Assembly (NCBI GenBank): GCA_965116595.1
Contig: OZ220708.1
Coordinates: 1,860,001 to 1,924,000, forward strand
DNA length: 64,000 nucleotides
Origin: G963663315 sp963668255
Lineage (GTDB): Bacteria; Pseudomonadota; Gammaproteobacteria; Arenicellales; Poriferihabitantaceae
Direction of reading: 5' to 3'
This document shows, in pieces, positions 1-9,302 of the stretch; within the stretch, counting starts at the first letter, position 1; each line of letters begins with the position of its first letter. The notes under the pieces were generated by a model. It saw only the letters and a program-made list of their open reading frames with translations. It was not told the DNA's origin and searched no databases. The position numbers were made by a program, and so were the translations under genes.

Positions 1-155
1 GGCAAGCCGAATTTCGCACTTATAAAACCGGTACTCCACAGGAATACGAACAACAGCGGAAGTCCTGTTCTTATCGCATGGTTACGAAATGACATTTTCC
101 TGGGCTGGATTGGGATAAACGGGTTATTCCTGTCGGTGGAGGCGGAAATGATTTC
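1..155. other. window edge, possible 3' end of a cut-off gene
   Basis: No complete gene lies here. On the plus strand two frames stay open from the window edge: one to a TGA at 90-92 (29 codons, charged and hydrophilic, ending SYRMVTK) and one to about 210, which runs into the antisense of the MFS gene. The first could be the last codons of a plus-strand gene convergent with the MFS gene. I cannot name a family from so little sequence. Confidence 0.25.
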
Positions 156-1370
156 TCACTTGTTTCGACGCAGTAATTTGCCGATATTGAATGAGGTGCG
201 GGGGATATAGGCATATCTGGTCCGGTCAACACTGGTTGGACGGATTCGCATTCGGGACAGACTGAATATGACCAGCAGGATGTGAGCAAGGGACATGAAT
301 ACGAATAATGCCGAGGGCCCGAATTTATCGATCAGACTGGCAGTAGCCAACGGGCTGAAAATTGCACCGATACCGTATATGAATATCAGCGAGGCATTTA
401 CCTCAATGGAGTCCTGTGAGCTGACGAAATCATTGGTGTGGGCTGCGGATACCGAGAAAATGGGGAAAGTCATAATTCCGAACAGGATCGCACCTGTAAA
501 AATAGCCCAGAGCGCAACCGAACTGGTCACCGCTATCACACCGCACACGATCACGCTGCCGGCGGACAGGGCAATCAACACCCACCTGCGGTCATATTTG
601 TCCGCCAGCCAGCCGACCGGAAATTGCGCCAGGGCTCCTCCCAAGAGTGCGGTTGCCAGAAAATAACCGATTTGCTGCGCACTTAACCCCACTTCCTGTC
701 CGTAGACCGGACCGACCATCCGAAAGGACGATGTAGTGACGCCCGCAACTACGACTCCGGCCACTCCAAGCGGGGAGATAAGCGCCGTCTTGATCGGCCT
801 CAATCTGGGTGCGGGAGGAATGTCGGGCTGATTCAGTTTGGTCAACGTCAGCGGAAACAGGCAGGCACAGCAAAGTATCGCCAACAGATTGTAGGAAATA
901 TATGAGGCTGGTTCCAATACCGCGATCATCAACTGGGCGCCGGACGACGCTATGATATCTACAGCCCGGTATACACCCATCACCCGCCCACGCGACTGAT
1001 TGGTTACCTTGGACTGCATCCACGCCTCGATGACGGTGTAACATCCCGCGATACACAATCCGGTCATGACACGCAACCCTGACCACATCCAGGGATCCGT
1101 ATATATCGGATGAGCGACAGCGCCGATAGCGCCACACGCAGCGAAGGCTGCAAACCCGCGCGAATGACCCACAGCTCCCAGGACTCTTGGCGCCAACCAG
1201 CAGCCGACAAAGAACCCGAAAAAGTGGGCGGAACCTAAAATACCTATCTGGGTTTTGGTAAAGCCGAGTACAAGACCCGACAGTGCATCCAATGGGCCGA
1301 TTGACCCGGAACCCAACTGCAGCAGGGTGATCGACAAAAATAGTGCGGCGAATGAGATAAGCAAACGCAT
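156..1370 (-). CDS. MFS transporter
   Basis: A 404-residue major facilitator superfamily permease of the inner membrane with about 12 hydrophobic segments. The length is normal for the family. An MFS loop 2-3 type signature is not clean, but the second-half loop WLADKYDRRWVL (about residues 255-266) matches the conserved G-x-x-x-D-R-x-x-R/K motif. It resembles the YcaD-like exporter group by overall look; no substrate can be read from the sequence. It is transcribed away from the acyl-CoA ligase gene, with about 80 bases between the two starts that must hold both promoters. The first 20 residues form the first membrane helix. Confidence 0.85.
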   Translation of the reverse strand: MRLLISFAALFLSITLLQLGSGSIGPLDALSGLVLGFTKTQIGILGSAHFFGFFVGCWLAPRVLGAVGHSRGFAAFAACGAIGAVAHPIYTDPWMWSGLRVMTGLCIAGCYTVIEAWMQSKVTNQSRGRVMGVYRAVDIIASSGAQLMIAVLEPASYISYNLLAILCCACLFPLTLTKLNQPDIPPAPRLRPIKTALISPLGVAGVVVAGVTTSSFRMVGPVYGQEVGLSAQQIGYFLATALLGGALAQFPVGWLADKYDRRWVLIALSAGSVIVCGVIAVTSSVALWAIFTGAILFGIMTFPIFSVSAAHTNDFVSSQDSIEVNASLIFIYGIGAIFSPLATASLIDKFGPSALFVFMSLAHILLVIFSLSRMRIRPTSVDRTRYAYIPRTSFNIGKLLRRNK

Positions 1371-1450
1371 CTTGTGCAGACAGGAAAAATTTGTATTGGA
1401 CTATACATATATCTGGTCAGGGGTAAAGATAAAACTATAAAATCCTGACA

Positions 1451-3103
1451 ATGAAAAAACAGACCGCCAATAGCGCTTACTCGTATCCATTATTGATAAG
1501 GCGCCTGCTTGATGCCGCACTGGTTGTTTCGCCTGACCAGGAGATCGTGAGCGGCGACCTGTGCAGATACAGCTACCGCACCTTTCGACAGCGTATTGCA
1601 CGACTGGCAAGCGGGCTGGCTTCCTCGGGTATTGAACAGGGAGATACGGTCGCAGTCATGAATTGGGACTGCCACCGATATCTGGAATGCTTTTTCGGTG
1701 TGCCGATGATGGGCGCAGTGCTTCATACCATCAACATCCGGCTCTCGCCGGAACAGATTCTGTATACCATTAATCATGCCGAGGACGATATCATTCTGGT
1801 TCACTCGGATTTCATTCAGATTATCAACCGGATTTATGATCGAATCGATCATCCCGTACGACTGATTCTGTTGACGGATGAAGCAACGCCCCCCGGGATA
1901 CTGCCCGACCATTTTGATGGAGAATACGAAACACTGCTCGCAAATGCCGATACAGATTTCGAGTTTGGGGATTTTGACGAAGATACAGTTGCCACCACTT
2001 TCTATACGACCGGAACCACTGGTGACCCCAAAGGGGTATTCTACAGCCATCGTCAACTGGTTCTGCATACCATGGGCACAGTGCTTGGGTTGTCTCCGCT
2101 CGATGACCCGGTCCGATTCGGCAAGGGTGATGTCTATATGCCGATGACCCCGATGTTCCATGTTCATGGCTGGGGTATTCCGTATGCGGCTACGATGCTC
2201 GGACTCAAACAGGTGTATCCCGGACGATATGAACCGGCCAGACTGATTCGTTATCTGACCGAAGAGTGCGTTACCTTTTCCCATTGCGTTCCGACCATCA
2301 TGCACATGCTGCTCAGCGCCCTGGAAGCACAGGATGCAGATTTTTCAGGTCTGAAGGTCATTATTGGCGGCTCTGCATTACCTCAAGGGCTGTCGCGAAT
2401 CGCGGTCGAAAAGGGAATACAGATTTTCGCCGCTTACGGCATGTCGGAAACCTGTCCTTTTGTGACCGTTGCCGATACCCGGAATATGGATTATGCCAGC
2501 ATTGATCCGAAGGACCTTGCGGTCAGAAGCAAGACCGGAAAACCCGTGCCTCTGGTAGAATTGCGCGTAGTCGATGAAAACATGAATGACCTGCCGGCAG
2601 ATGAAAAGACCACCGGAGAAGTGGTTATTCGCACACCCTGGCTGACACAGGGTTACACCGGAGATGCGGAAGGGTCTGAACAGTTGTGGCAGGGCAATTA
2701 CCTCCATACCGGAGATGTCGGTTATATCGACGGCACAGGATCCTTGCTTATAACCGACCGGATGAAGGACGTGATCAAATCCGGGGGCGAATGGATTTCT
2801 TCCCTGCAACTTGAAAATATCGCATCACAATGTGAAGGAGTGGACGAGGTGGCTGCCATAGGTATACCCGACCAACGCTGGGGAGAACGCCCCCTTCTGA
2901 TCGTCACGAGATCGCCCGAATGTGCCCGGCAAGTCAGCGCTGAAGATATTAAAAATGCAATTCGTGTCTGTGTAGACAACGGGAATTTATCCCGGTGGGC
3001 CGTGCCCGAGCGAGTTGAATTTGTTGACGCTATCGAAAAAACCAGTGTCGGCAAGCTGGACAAGAAGACCTTGCGGGCACTATATTCCCAGCCGGTTGAA
3101 TAA
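1451..3103 (+). CDS. AMP-dependent acyl-CoA synthetase/ligase
   Basis: A 550-residue member of the ANL adenylating superfamily, which activates a carboxylic acid with ATP to an acyl-AMP and then forms the CoA thioester. The P-loop-like motif FYTTGTTGDPKG lies near residue 190, the AAYGMSETCP motif near 330, the HTGDVGYID adenylate motif near 425, and the C-terminal catalytic lysine region VGKLDKKTLR near 535. The length and motif order fit the medium/long-chain fatty-acyl-CoA ligase (FadD3/AlkK-like) branch. It is followed after 44 bases by a DapA-like gene and a BKACE gene, so its substrate may be an acid made or used in that small pathway. The substrate is not determined. Confidence 0.9.
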   Translation: MKKQTANSAYSYPLLIRRLLDAALVVSPDQEIVSGDLCRYSYRTFRQRIARLASGLASSGIEQGDTVAVMNWDCHRYLECFFGVPMMGAVLHTINIRLSPEQILYTINHAEDDIILVHSDFIQIINRIYDRIDHPVRLILLTDEATPPGILPDHFDGEYETLLANADTDFEFGDFDEDTVATTFYTTGTTGDPKGVFYSHRQLVLHTMGTVLGLSPLDDPVRFGKGDVYMPMTPMFHVHGWGIPYAATMLGLKQVYPGRYEPARLIRYLTEECVTFSHCVPTIMHMLLSALEAQDADFSGLKVIIGGSALPQGLSRIAVEKGIQIFAAYGMSETCPFVTVADTRNMDYASIDPKDLAVRSKTGKPVPLVELRVVDENMNDLPADEKTTGEVVIRTPWLTQGYTGDAEGSEQLWQGNYLHTGDVGYIDGTGSLLITDRMKDVIKSGGEWISSLQLENIASQCEGVDEVAAIGIPDQRWGERPLLIVTRSPECARQVSAEDIKNAIRVCVDNGNLSRWAVPERVEFVDAIEKTSVGKLDKKTLRALYSQPVE

Positions 3104-3147
3104 ATCCCATAACCGGAAGTCTCCAACTGATCCATCCATACTTATTC

Positions 3148-4074
3148 ATGACCAGCCACCAAATGAGCGGGGTGATCACCCCGATCCTGACTCCCTTCAA
3201 CGATGACTTAAGCTTCAATTTTGAACTGTATCTGCGGCACGCCCACTGGTTGTTGCAGCAGGGCATGCATTACATTTCCCCCTTTGGCACGACAGGCGAA
3301 GCGCTCAGCCTGACAGCCGATGAGAGAATAAATGCCCTGGATGCGTTGATCAATGGTGGTATCGACCCGGCAAGGCTGATGCCGGGAGTGGGGTTGTGCA
3401 ACTTAAGCGACACGAAGAAACTCTGCCTTCACGCAGTTGACAGAGAGTGTGCCGCAGTGATGGCCTTGCCGCCCTTCTTTTTCAAGAATGCCAGCGATGA
3501 GGGGCTGCATGTCTATTTTTCCCGATTGATCGAAAAGGTTGATCATCCCGGACTTCGAATATGCCTGTATCATATTCCTCCGATGGCGGGTATCGGCTTC
3601 ACCCCTTCCCTGGCAGGTCGGCTGGCAACGGATTTCCCGGAAACCGTGGTGGCCTATAAAGACAGTTCCGGTGATTTTGAAAATACCCGTGCAGTGATTG
3701 CGGCCGCACCTGATATTGCAGTGTTCCCCGGAGCAGAAACATTTCTTCGGCCAGGCCTCGAAAACGGAGCGGCGGGCTGCATCTCGGCAACCTGTAATGT
3801 CAATCCCGCCGGAATCCGCGAGGTATTTGATATTGCCACAGGTAAAATTGCGGCAGACCTGGATCGGGCAGAGGCTGAAATGAAAAGCATAAGAAATCTG
3901 ATTGAAGGCTATGTGCCCATTCCCGCCATGAAGGGATTGCTGGCTGTGCGGCGATCCGACGAACGATGGCGAAATGTGAGGCCGCCACTGCTGCCTTCCT
4001 CATTTGAGAAAACCACGAACCTGATCGCCAGTCTGGCAGGACGGTTGCCTGACCTTAAGGAAACAATTAAATGA
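3148..4074 (+). CDS. dihydrodipicolinate synthase/N-acetylneuraminate lyase family protein
   Basis: A 308-residue DapA-family (beta/alpha)8 lyase. Family members form a Schiff base between a lysine and a 2-oxo acid. Visible features are FGTTGE near residue 46 (phosphate/carboxylate loop), LYHIPP near 140 with the conserved tyrosine, and VVAYKDSSGD near 167 with the Schiff-base Lys171. It is diverged from true DapA and sits in a catabolic operon, so lysine biosynthesis is unlikely. It overlaps the next gene by 4 bases (ATGA), which implies translational coupling. No clear Shine-Dalgarno sequence precedes the ATG at 3148; Met6 is an alternative start. Confidence 0.85.
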   Translation: MTSHQMSGVITPILTPFNDDLSFNFELYLRHAHWLLQQGMHYISPFGTTGEALSLTADERINALDALINGGIDPARLMPGVGLCNLSDTKKLCLHAVDRECAAVMALPPFFFKNASDEGLHVYFSRLIEKVDHPGLRICLYHIPPMAGIGFTPSLAGRLATDFPETVVAYKDSSGDFENTRAVIAAAPDIAVFPGAETFLRPGLENGAAGCISATCNVNPAGIREVFDIATGKIAADLDRAEAEMKSIRNLIEGYVPIPAMKGLLAVRRSDERWRNVRPPLLPSSFEKTTNLIASLAGRLPDLKETIK

Positions 4075-4946
4075 ATAATCAAGTCATACTGACATGTGCA
4101 GTCACCGGGGGCCATGACAATCAGGCCAAACATCCTGATTACCCGATCACGCCTCAGCAGATTGCGAATGATTGTATTGCGGTCGGCAGGGCGGGCGCTG
4201 CCATCGCCCACATCCATGTGCGCGATCCCCAAACCGGCATGCGCTCGGGTGACCCCGCACTGTTCAGCGAAGTATTCAACCGGATAAAGGACTCGGGGAG
4301 CGATATCCTGATAAACCTGACCACCAGTGAAGGCGCCCGGTTTACCCCCGGCAGCGGGGATGCAAAAGTCGGCGGAGCAGGGACCACGCTGGTTCAGCCT
4401 CTTGACCGACTGCATCATATCGAAGCGTTGAAGCCTGATATCTGTACCCTGGATGTCGGCACGTTCAATTTTGGCGAGGTGGTATTCATGAATACTCCGC
4501 AGCACCTTCGAATCATGGCCGGGCGGATCAGGGAACTTGGGGTCAAGCCGGAACTGGAGGTATTTGAACCCGGACATATCATGTTTGCCCATCAACTGAT
4601 TCGTGAAGGGTTGATCGATAGTCCCCCGATGTTTCAGATCTGCATGGGCATCCCTCATGCCGCGCCTGCGACACCGGAGATTCTGACGGTGATGAAAGAC
4701 CTGCTGCCCGACAATGCGAACTGGAGCGCTTTCGGCATTTCCCGGTCAGAATTCGATATTGTAGCCCAGGCGGCATCCCGGAACGGCAATTGCAGGGTGG
4801 GTCTGGAGGACAACCTTTACCTGAGCAGAGGCAGGTTTGCGACCAACGTTGAACTGGTTGAGCGGGCAGTCAGGATAATCCGCGAAACCGGGCGGGAACC
4901 TGCAACACCGACCCAGGCTTCCGAGATTCTGGGAATTACCCGCTAG
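4071..4946 (+). CDS. beta-keto acid cleavage enzyme (BKACE, DUF849)
   Basis: A 291-residue zinc-dependent BKACE-family enzyme. The family condenses a beta-keto acid with acetyl-CoA and cleaves it to acetoacetate and a new acyl-CoA; known members act on 3-keto-5-aminohexanoate or dehydrocarnitine. The metal-binding HIHVRD motif is at His47/His49 and the typical LEDN segment is near residue 244 (GLEDNLYL). The length is normal. It overlaps the DapA-like gene by 4 bases. Together with the upstream CoA ligase it suggests degradation of a short nitrogenous or branched keto acid ending in acetoacetate; the substrate is inference only. Confidence 0.88.
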   Translation: MNNQVILTCAVTGGHDNQAKHPDYPITPQQIANDCIAVGRAGAAIAHIHVRDPQTGMRSGDPALFSEVFNRIKDSGSDILINLTTSEGARFTPGSGDAKVGGAGTTLVQPLDRLHHIEALKPDICTLDVGTFNFGEVVFMNTPQHLRIMAGRIRELGVKPELEVFEPGHIMFAHQLIREGLIDSPPMFQICMGIPHAAPATPEILTVMKDLLPDNANWSAFGISRSEFDIVAQAASRNGNCRVGLEDNLYLSRGRFATNVELVERAVRIIRETGREPATPTQASEILGITR

Positions 4947-5426
4947 TACCTTCGATCACAGGTCTGTTTGCAGCCGGGATTTTAAGGATCAGCCCTTTCT
5001 GCGCCATGGGAAGGCAGTCACTGTCAGTCAGTATTGGAATCAACAACCCTGTTGCCTTACAGTTCAGCGAAATCCGCTTCGTATTTGACACACTATTCAT
5101 TTGACAGCATGTCTTTTATTCGGCTAATATAATATTTCGTATTATGGTCTTACAATCATAAGACTATTCAAGCATTTGCTTTCAGCGCGCCATGAGTGCT
5201 GGTTCGAAGTGATCTGCCGCACAGGCATTGGCACGGAACCAGGGCAAAAATCATGGTCAGCGTGGAATCCAGATGTTCGTTACAGAGAATGAAAGCGTCA
5301 ATCAATCACGAATTTGTAATTCCCGAGGAAATTGAAACCTGAATTCGATGTGCAATACTTCCTGATTGGCGCTTGTCTTTTGATGTTCGCCAAATTTCTA
5401 AAACCAAAACATTCTTCGGAGTGAGT
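4947..5426. other. 480-bp intergenic region before the TauABC-like operon
   Basis: No convincing coding sequence. It holds a sigma-70-like promoter (5101-5130, listed separately) and a second TTGACA at 5085-5090. The 5120-5170 stretch is A+T-rich. The roughly 300 bases between the promoter and the start codon form a long untranslated leader with no structured RNA family that I recognise. Confidence 0.5.
5101..5130 (+). promoter_or_regulatory. sigma-70-like promoter for the TauABC-like operon
   Basis: A perfect TTGACA at 5101-5106 is followed after 18 bases by TAATAT at 5125-5130, close to consensus for a sigma-70 -35/-10 pair. It reads toward the substrate-binding protein gene. Transcription from here would leave a leader of nearly 300 bases. 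Assignment is by pattern only. Confidence 0.45.
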
Positions 5427-6398
5427 ATGAATAAATTTAAATCTATTACGAGCATGTTTTCGGCGGTCGCCGTCGCTGCGTCTCTTTCGACCGCAGTGCA
5501 GGCTGCTGAAGAAATCAACGTCGCCTTCTTCCTTGAGTGGGCAACACCCAACATGATTGCGAAAGTCGACAAGAGTTACGACAAAGCCATGGGCGTTGAC
5601 GTTAACTGGGTCGACTTCACTACCGGTACAGCCATGACTGAAGCCATGCTCGCTGGCGATATCGACATCTCCTACTCGCAGGGACTGGCGCCGTTCGTGA
5701 CAGCAATCCAGCAGGGCGCGCCATTAAAAATGGTTGGAATTGCTGTTGTTTACGAAGCAAACGATTGCTTTGTTCGCAATGGCCTCGGTATTGACGCATC
5801 CAACGCTTCCGAACTTGAAGGCAAAACCGTTGCTGTTCCGTTGAACACCATGGCCGACTTTGCATTCCGCAAGTATATGTCGCATTACGATGTCGATATC
5901 TCAACCATGAAAATTGTCGATCAGGCGCCACCTGACGGCGCCAAGTCTCTGGCTGACGGCGCTGTGGATATGGCCTGCATCTTTGGCGGGGCGTCCGCGC
6001 AAGCCGCTGGTGAAGTGGGTACGCCAATCATGAGCTCTCAGGCGAAGGTTGATGCCGGCATCGGTTCTTTTGATGTGGTTTCTGTAACCGAAAAATTCGC
6101 CACAGAGAATCCTGACCTCGTAAAAGCGTTCCTGGAAGCTACAGACGAAGTCAATAACTCCTGGAAAGGTACAGACGAGCAGTACATGATCGTTGCTGAA
6201 GCATCCGGCATGGATATGGAAACAACCAAAGCCCAGGTGAACGCATTCATCGTGCCGACTAATATGGAGCAGATGGAACAGTATTTCGGCGAAAATGGTA
6301 TTGCCGCCGAAGCCGCGGCATCTCTTGGCCTGGTATTCTCCGATGCGACCGACGCCGCTGCGCTGGCTAAAACAATCGACGGTTCTTTCCTCGAATAA
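5427..6398 (+). CDS. ABC transporter substrate-binding protein, taurine/nitrate/sulfonate type
   Basis: A periplasmic binding protein of the TauA/SsuA/NrtA (NMT1-like) family, 323 residues. The start at 5427 follows CGGAG at a proper distance and gives a classic signal peptide with cleavage after VQA (about residue 23); upstream in-frame codons would bury it. The mature protein begins AEEINVAFFLEW. It is followed by a strong hairpin and then by the ATPase and permease genes, the usual layout in which the binding protein is expressed in excess. The ligand is likely a small organic sulfonate, amine or related compound; exact ligand unknown. Confidence 0.88.
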   Translation: MNKFKSITSMFSAVAVAASLSTAVQAAEEINVAFFLEWATPNMIAKVDKSYDKAMGVDVNWVDFTTGTAMTEAMLAGDIDISYSQGLAPFVTAIQQGAPLKMVGIAVVYEANDCFVRNGLGIDASNASELEGKTVAVPLNTMADFAFRKYMSHYDVDISTMKIVDQAPPDGAKSLADGAVDMACIFGGASAQAAGEVGTPIMSSQAKVDAGIGSFDVVSVTEKFATENPDLVKAFLEATDEVNNSWKGTDEQYMIVAEASGMDMETTKAQVNAFIVPTNMEQMEQYFGENGIAAEAAASLGLVFSDATDAAALAKTIDGSFLE

Positions 6399-6419
6399 CA
6401 AAGAAACTGCAAGAATCAG

Positions 6420-6453
6420 GAAGAGGCCACGGTTTCGCGGCCTCTTCTTTTTT
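6420..6453 (+). terminator. intra-operon rho-independent terminator/attenuator
   Basis: A 9-bp perfect stem, GAAGAGGCC (6420-6428) with GGCCTCTTC (6439-6447), encloses a 10-base loop and is followed by a run of six T. It lies between the binding-protein gene and the ATPase gene, so it probably lowers expression of the membrane components relative to the binding protein. Confidence 0.8.
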
Positions 6454-6491
6454 ATCTGTTCAGTATACGACCATCGAAAATTTAAGAAGCG

Positions 6492-7289
6492 ATGGCAGAT
6501 CTAGTCTGTAAAGACCTCAGCATGACGTTTACCAATCCGCAAACGGGTGCGGATATCGAAGCGTTGAAAGACATCAATTTCACCTTGAAAAAAGGAGAAT
6601 TGCTATCTGTGCTTGGCCCCTCTGGCTGCGGCAAGACCACACTTCTGAATATGCTTGCCGGATTTCTGATTCCCACTGCCGGCAACTCATCTCTCGGCGG
6701 CAATGTCATTGACGGCCCGGGTGTTGAGCGCGGAATGGTCTTTCAGCAGGGCGCATTGTTTGAATGGCTGCCCGTTTCCAAAAATGTTGACTATGGTCTA
6801 CGGATGAAAAACGCAGACCCTGAGGAGAGTGAAAAACTTGTCGAGAAGTGGCTCGACATTGTTGGCTTGCAGGGGTTTGGCGACACACCCACTTATCAAC
6901 TATCCGGTGGTATGCAGCAGCGCGTGGCGCTGGCTCGTTGCCTGATTAATGATCCGGATGTGATTCTCATGGATGAACCGCTGGGCGCTCTCGATGCCTT
7001 GACTCGTGAGAAGATGCAATCCCTCGTTCTGGAACTCTGGAAAGAAACCGGAAAGACCATCATGATCATTACTCACTCAGTGGAAGAAGCCCTGTTACTC
7101 GGTGAGCGCCTTTTCGTTATGGCGCCCCGCCCTGGCCGTATATTCAAAGAGTACAACCTGCCATTTGCCGAGCGCGGCCTGGTAGAGTCGCTTCGGGACA
7201 TTAAACAAGACGACCACTTTTCCACCGTCCGTGAAGAAATTCTAACGATGATCTGGGATATGGAAGAGGAGATCATGGGCCGTGCTTGA
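6492..7289 (+). CDS. ABC transporter ATP-binding protein, TauB/SsuB type
   Basis: A 265-residue cytoplasmic ATPase energising import with the preceding binding protein and following permease. Walker A is GPSGCGKTT (about residues 43-51), the Q-loop is MVFQQGALF, the ABC signature LSGGMQQRVALARC is near 137, Walker B is VILMDEP, and the switch histidine is in IITHSVEEAL. The ATG at 6492 has a weak purine-rich stretch upstream (AAGAAG). Its end overlaps the permease start by 8 bases. Confidence 0.92.
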   Translation: MADLVCKDLSMTFTNPQTGADIEALKDINFTLKKGELLSVLGPSGCGKTTLLNMLAGFLIPTAGNSSLGGNVIDGPGVERGMVFQQGALFEWLPVSKNVDYGLRMKNADPEESEKLVEKWLDIVGLQGFGDTPTYQLSGGMQQRVALARCLINDPDVILMDEPLGALDALTREKMQSLVLELWKETGKTIMIITHSVEEALLLGERLFVMAPRPGRIFKEYNLPFAERGLVESLRDIKQDDHFSTVREEILTMIWDMEEEIMGRA

Positions 7290-9210
7290 GTGGCTTTCTG
7301 ATAACCGCGCATCCATTGCGGCGGTAATTATCATCCTGCTGGCGATCACATTTGTCGTTTCTATCGTTATCGGCCGACGGCAGACCGTGCTGCGGGCAAA
7401 AGACAAGGTTTTTGGCGATCCTGAACGCACCATAGGCGGCTGGTTTTGGGCCGTATGCGGCATAAGCGCTTTGTTGCTTGCCTGGTTTTATTATTCATGG
7501 GGCGTGGGCCGTGCGTATTTTCCGTATGCGGCTAATGAAATGTGCCAGATTGCTAAACTTGAAGAAGCAGTCTCGCCAATCACCGCAGCGCTGCCGATCG
7601 GGTCCCGGTACTACAAATCCACGCTTCTGGTTGCTCGAAACACAAATCAACTTCGGGAGTTGGAAAGTGAATTGCCGCAGAACGCTTTTTCAGCGGAAGA
7701 ACAGACCGAACTCCTCGCCATCATCGATCAGACAAAAACCCTGATTGCCAACTCTTCTGATCCCGCGAATCTTAACCGGGATTCCGAGCGTGAACTGATT
7801 GCACTGGGTGAAAAACTGGATGCACTGACTGACGAACTGCTTGCTGGACCGGCGGGCCTGGCACCAACAGAAGAGGCCTTGGCACAACCCAAGTGGGGCG
7901 TTACGCATACAGAAATACCCGTATTACCCATGACGGCGAAAGGCGTGTTATTCGACAATATGGCCATCATGGCTGCGGAACTCACGTCAGAGTTCGTCAA
8001 GATCAGGAACCATATCCCGGCCAACGATGCGCTGATTGCCAGCATAAAAGAGCGTGTCGAAGCACTAAAGGCCACCAACAAAGCAGCCGACGTTGACGAA
8101 GCCACTGCACAAACCCGCAATGCATATGTTAAAGCCGTTGAACGTATTTTCAAACGATTGGATGATGGCTTGATTTTTCCAGCCACATCCCTCGATGGCA
8201 TCAACACAGCCATTGCAAATCTCAACAACGCAAAGGATGATGCCCGCGGCGCTTTAAGTTTCGTTGATGCCGTGTTCTTCCCGGGCAAAGGCGTTGTCAA
8301 GTCAAAGACCCAGTGCACCGAGCAAGGCTCAGCGCGGTGGTTGCCGAAACCCACCGATGTAGTCGCAACGTTTGGGAAGTTGGCTAACCCCAATGTTGAC
8401 GGCGGCGGTGGTTACCGCGGATTCCCTCTTCTTTGGTGGAAATGGTTACCAGTGGGAAATGTTGTAGGTTTCGTTGTACCAGACTGGATCGCTGACGCCT
8501 GGCCTGGCGAATACGTTCGTCATGGTGACGCCGGCAAGATCGACCCCAAATTCAAGGACAAACTGCTTGCCTTTGCTCAAGGGGATGTCAATCTCGGTTC
8601 GATACCCATGCTTGACGGGCATATCTGGGATTCACTGTTCCGTGTATTGGTGGCGTTGGCGCTTGGAATATTTATTGGTGTGCCGCTGGGCCTGTTTATG
8701 GGCGTCTCGAAGTTTTTTAAATCCTTCTTTGACCCGCTGATCGAGCTTTACCGTCCAGTTCCGCCGCTGGCATGGGCGCCGCTCATTCTGACCATTTTTG
8801 GAATTCAGGATGATGGGAAAATCTTCCTGCTGTTTATGGTTGCGTTTGCAATCATGGTGATATCGGCTCGAACCGGTGCATCAGGAACACAACTATCCAA
8901 AATCCGGGCGGCACACTCTCTTGGCTCATCAGATCGTCAAATCATGTGGAACGTGATTTTACCAAACGCCATGCCGGAAATTCTCACCGGCATTCGAATT
9001 GCAATTGGTGTTTGTTGGGGAACGCTTGTCGCGGCTGAGATGCTCGCCGGAACGACCGGCGTTGGCTTTATCGAAAATATCGCCCGTACCGTGTCTGATT
9101 ACGAACTGATTTGGGTGACGATTCTTATCATGGGGCTGTTGGGACTATTGTTTGATTTAATCATGCGGTGGGTGATCGCTAAAACAATCCCATGGCGTGG
9201 AAAGGGGTGA
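7282..9210 (+). CDS. ABC transporter permease, TauC type with large N-terminal extension
   Basis: A 642-residue inner-membrane permease. The last 200 or so residues are an ordinary TauC/SsuC permease domain with the EAA loop (AAHSLGSSDRQIMWNVILP) and family-typical helices. Ahead of it are two hydrophobic segments (about residues 9-29 and 52-70) and then roughly 320 largely hydrophilic, helix-prone residues (about 75-400) that would face the periplasm. Ordinary TauC is about 275 residues, so this is more than twice the usual size. The start is GTG, overlapping the ATPase gene by 8 bases. The extension may contact the binding protein or a partner; its role is unknown. Confidence 0.88.
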   Translation: MLEWLSDNRASIAAVIIILLAITFVVSIVIGRRQTVLRAKDKVFGDPERTIGGWFWAVCGISALLLAWFYYSWGVGRAYFPYAANEMCQIAKLEEAVSPITAALPIGSRYYKSTLLVARNTNQLRELESELPQNAFSAEEQTELLAIIDQTKTLIANSSDPANLNRDSERELIALGEKLDALTDELLAGPAGLAPTEEALAQPKWGVTHTEIPVLPMTAKGVLFDNMAIMAAELTSEFVKIRNHIPANDALIASIKERVEALKATNKAADVDEATAQTRNAYVKAVERIFKRLDDGLIFPATSLDGINTAIANLNNAKDDARGALSFVDAVFFPGKGVVKSKTQCTEQGSARWLPKPTDVVATFGKLANPNVDGGGGYRGFPLLWWKWLPVGNVVGFVVPDWIADAWPGEYVRHGDAGKIDPKFKDKLLAFAQGDVNLGSIPMLDGHIWDSLFRVLVALALGIFIGVPLGLFMGVSKFFKSFFDPLIELYRPVPPLAWAPLILTIFGIQDDGKIFLLFMVAFAIMVISARTGASGTQLSKIRAAHSLGSSDRQIMWNVILPNAMPEILTGIRIAIGVCWGTLVAAEMLAGTTGVGFIENIARTVSDYELIWVTILIMGLLGLLFDLIMRWVIAKTIPWRGKG

Positions 9211-9228
9211 GCCAGTTACCGGACAGGT

Positions 9229-9250
9229 GGACAGGCACAGTGGCCTGTCC
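9229..9250. repeat. short palindromic intergenic element
   Basis: GGACAGG (9229-9235) pairs with CCTGTCC (9244-9250) around the loop CACAGTGG. It lies between the convergent permease and oxidase genes and may act as a transcription stop, though no T run follows. The core AGGCACAGTGGCC recurs with one change at 27893-27905, so it may belong to a dispersed palindromic family in this genome. Confidence 0.4.
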
Positions 9251-9302
9251 CTACATAGGCTCCCTACATAAGGGGCCTTTCCCTACGGTTGTGGTTGGTA
9301 TT

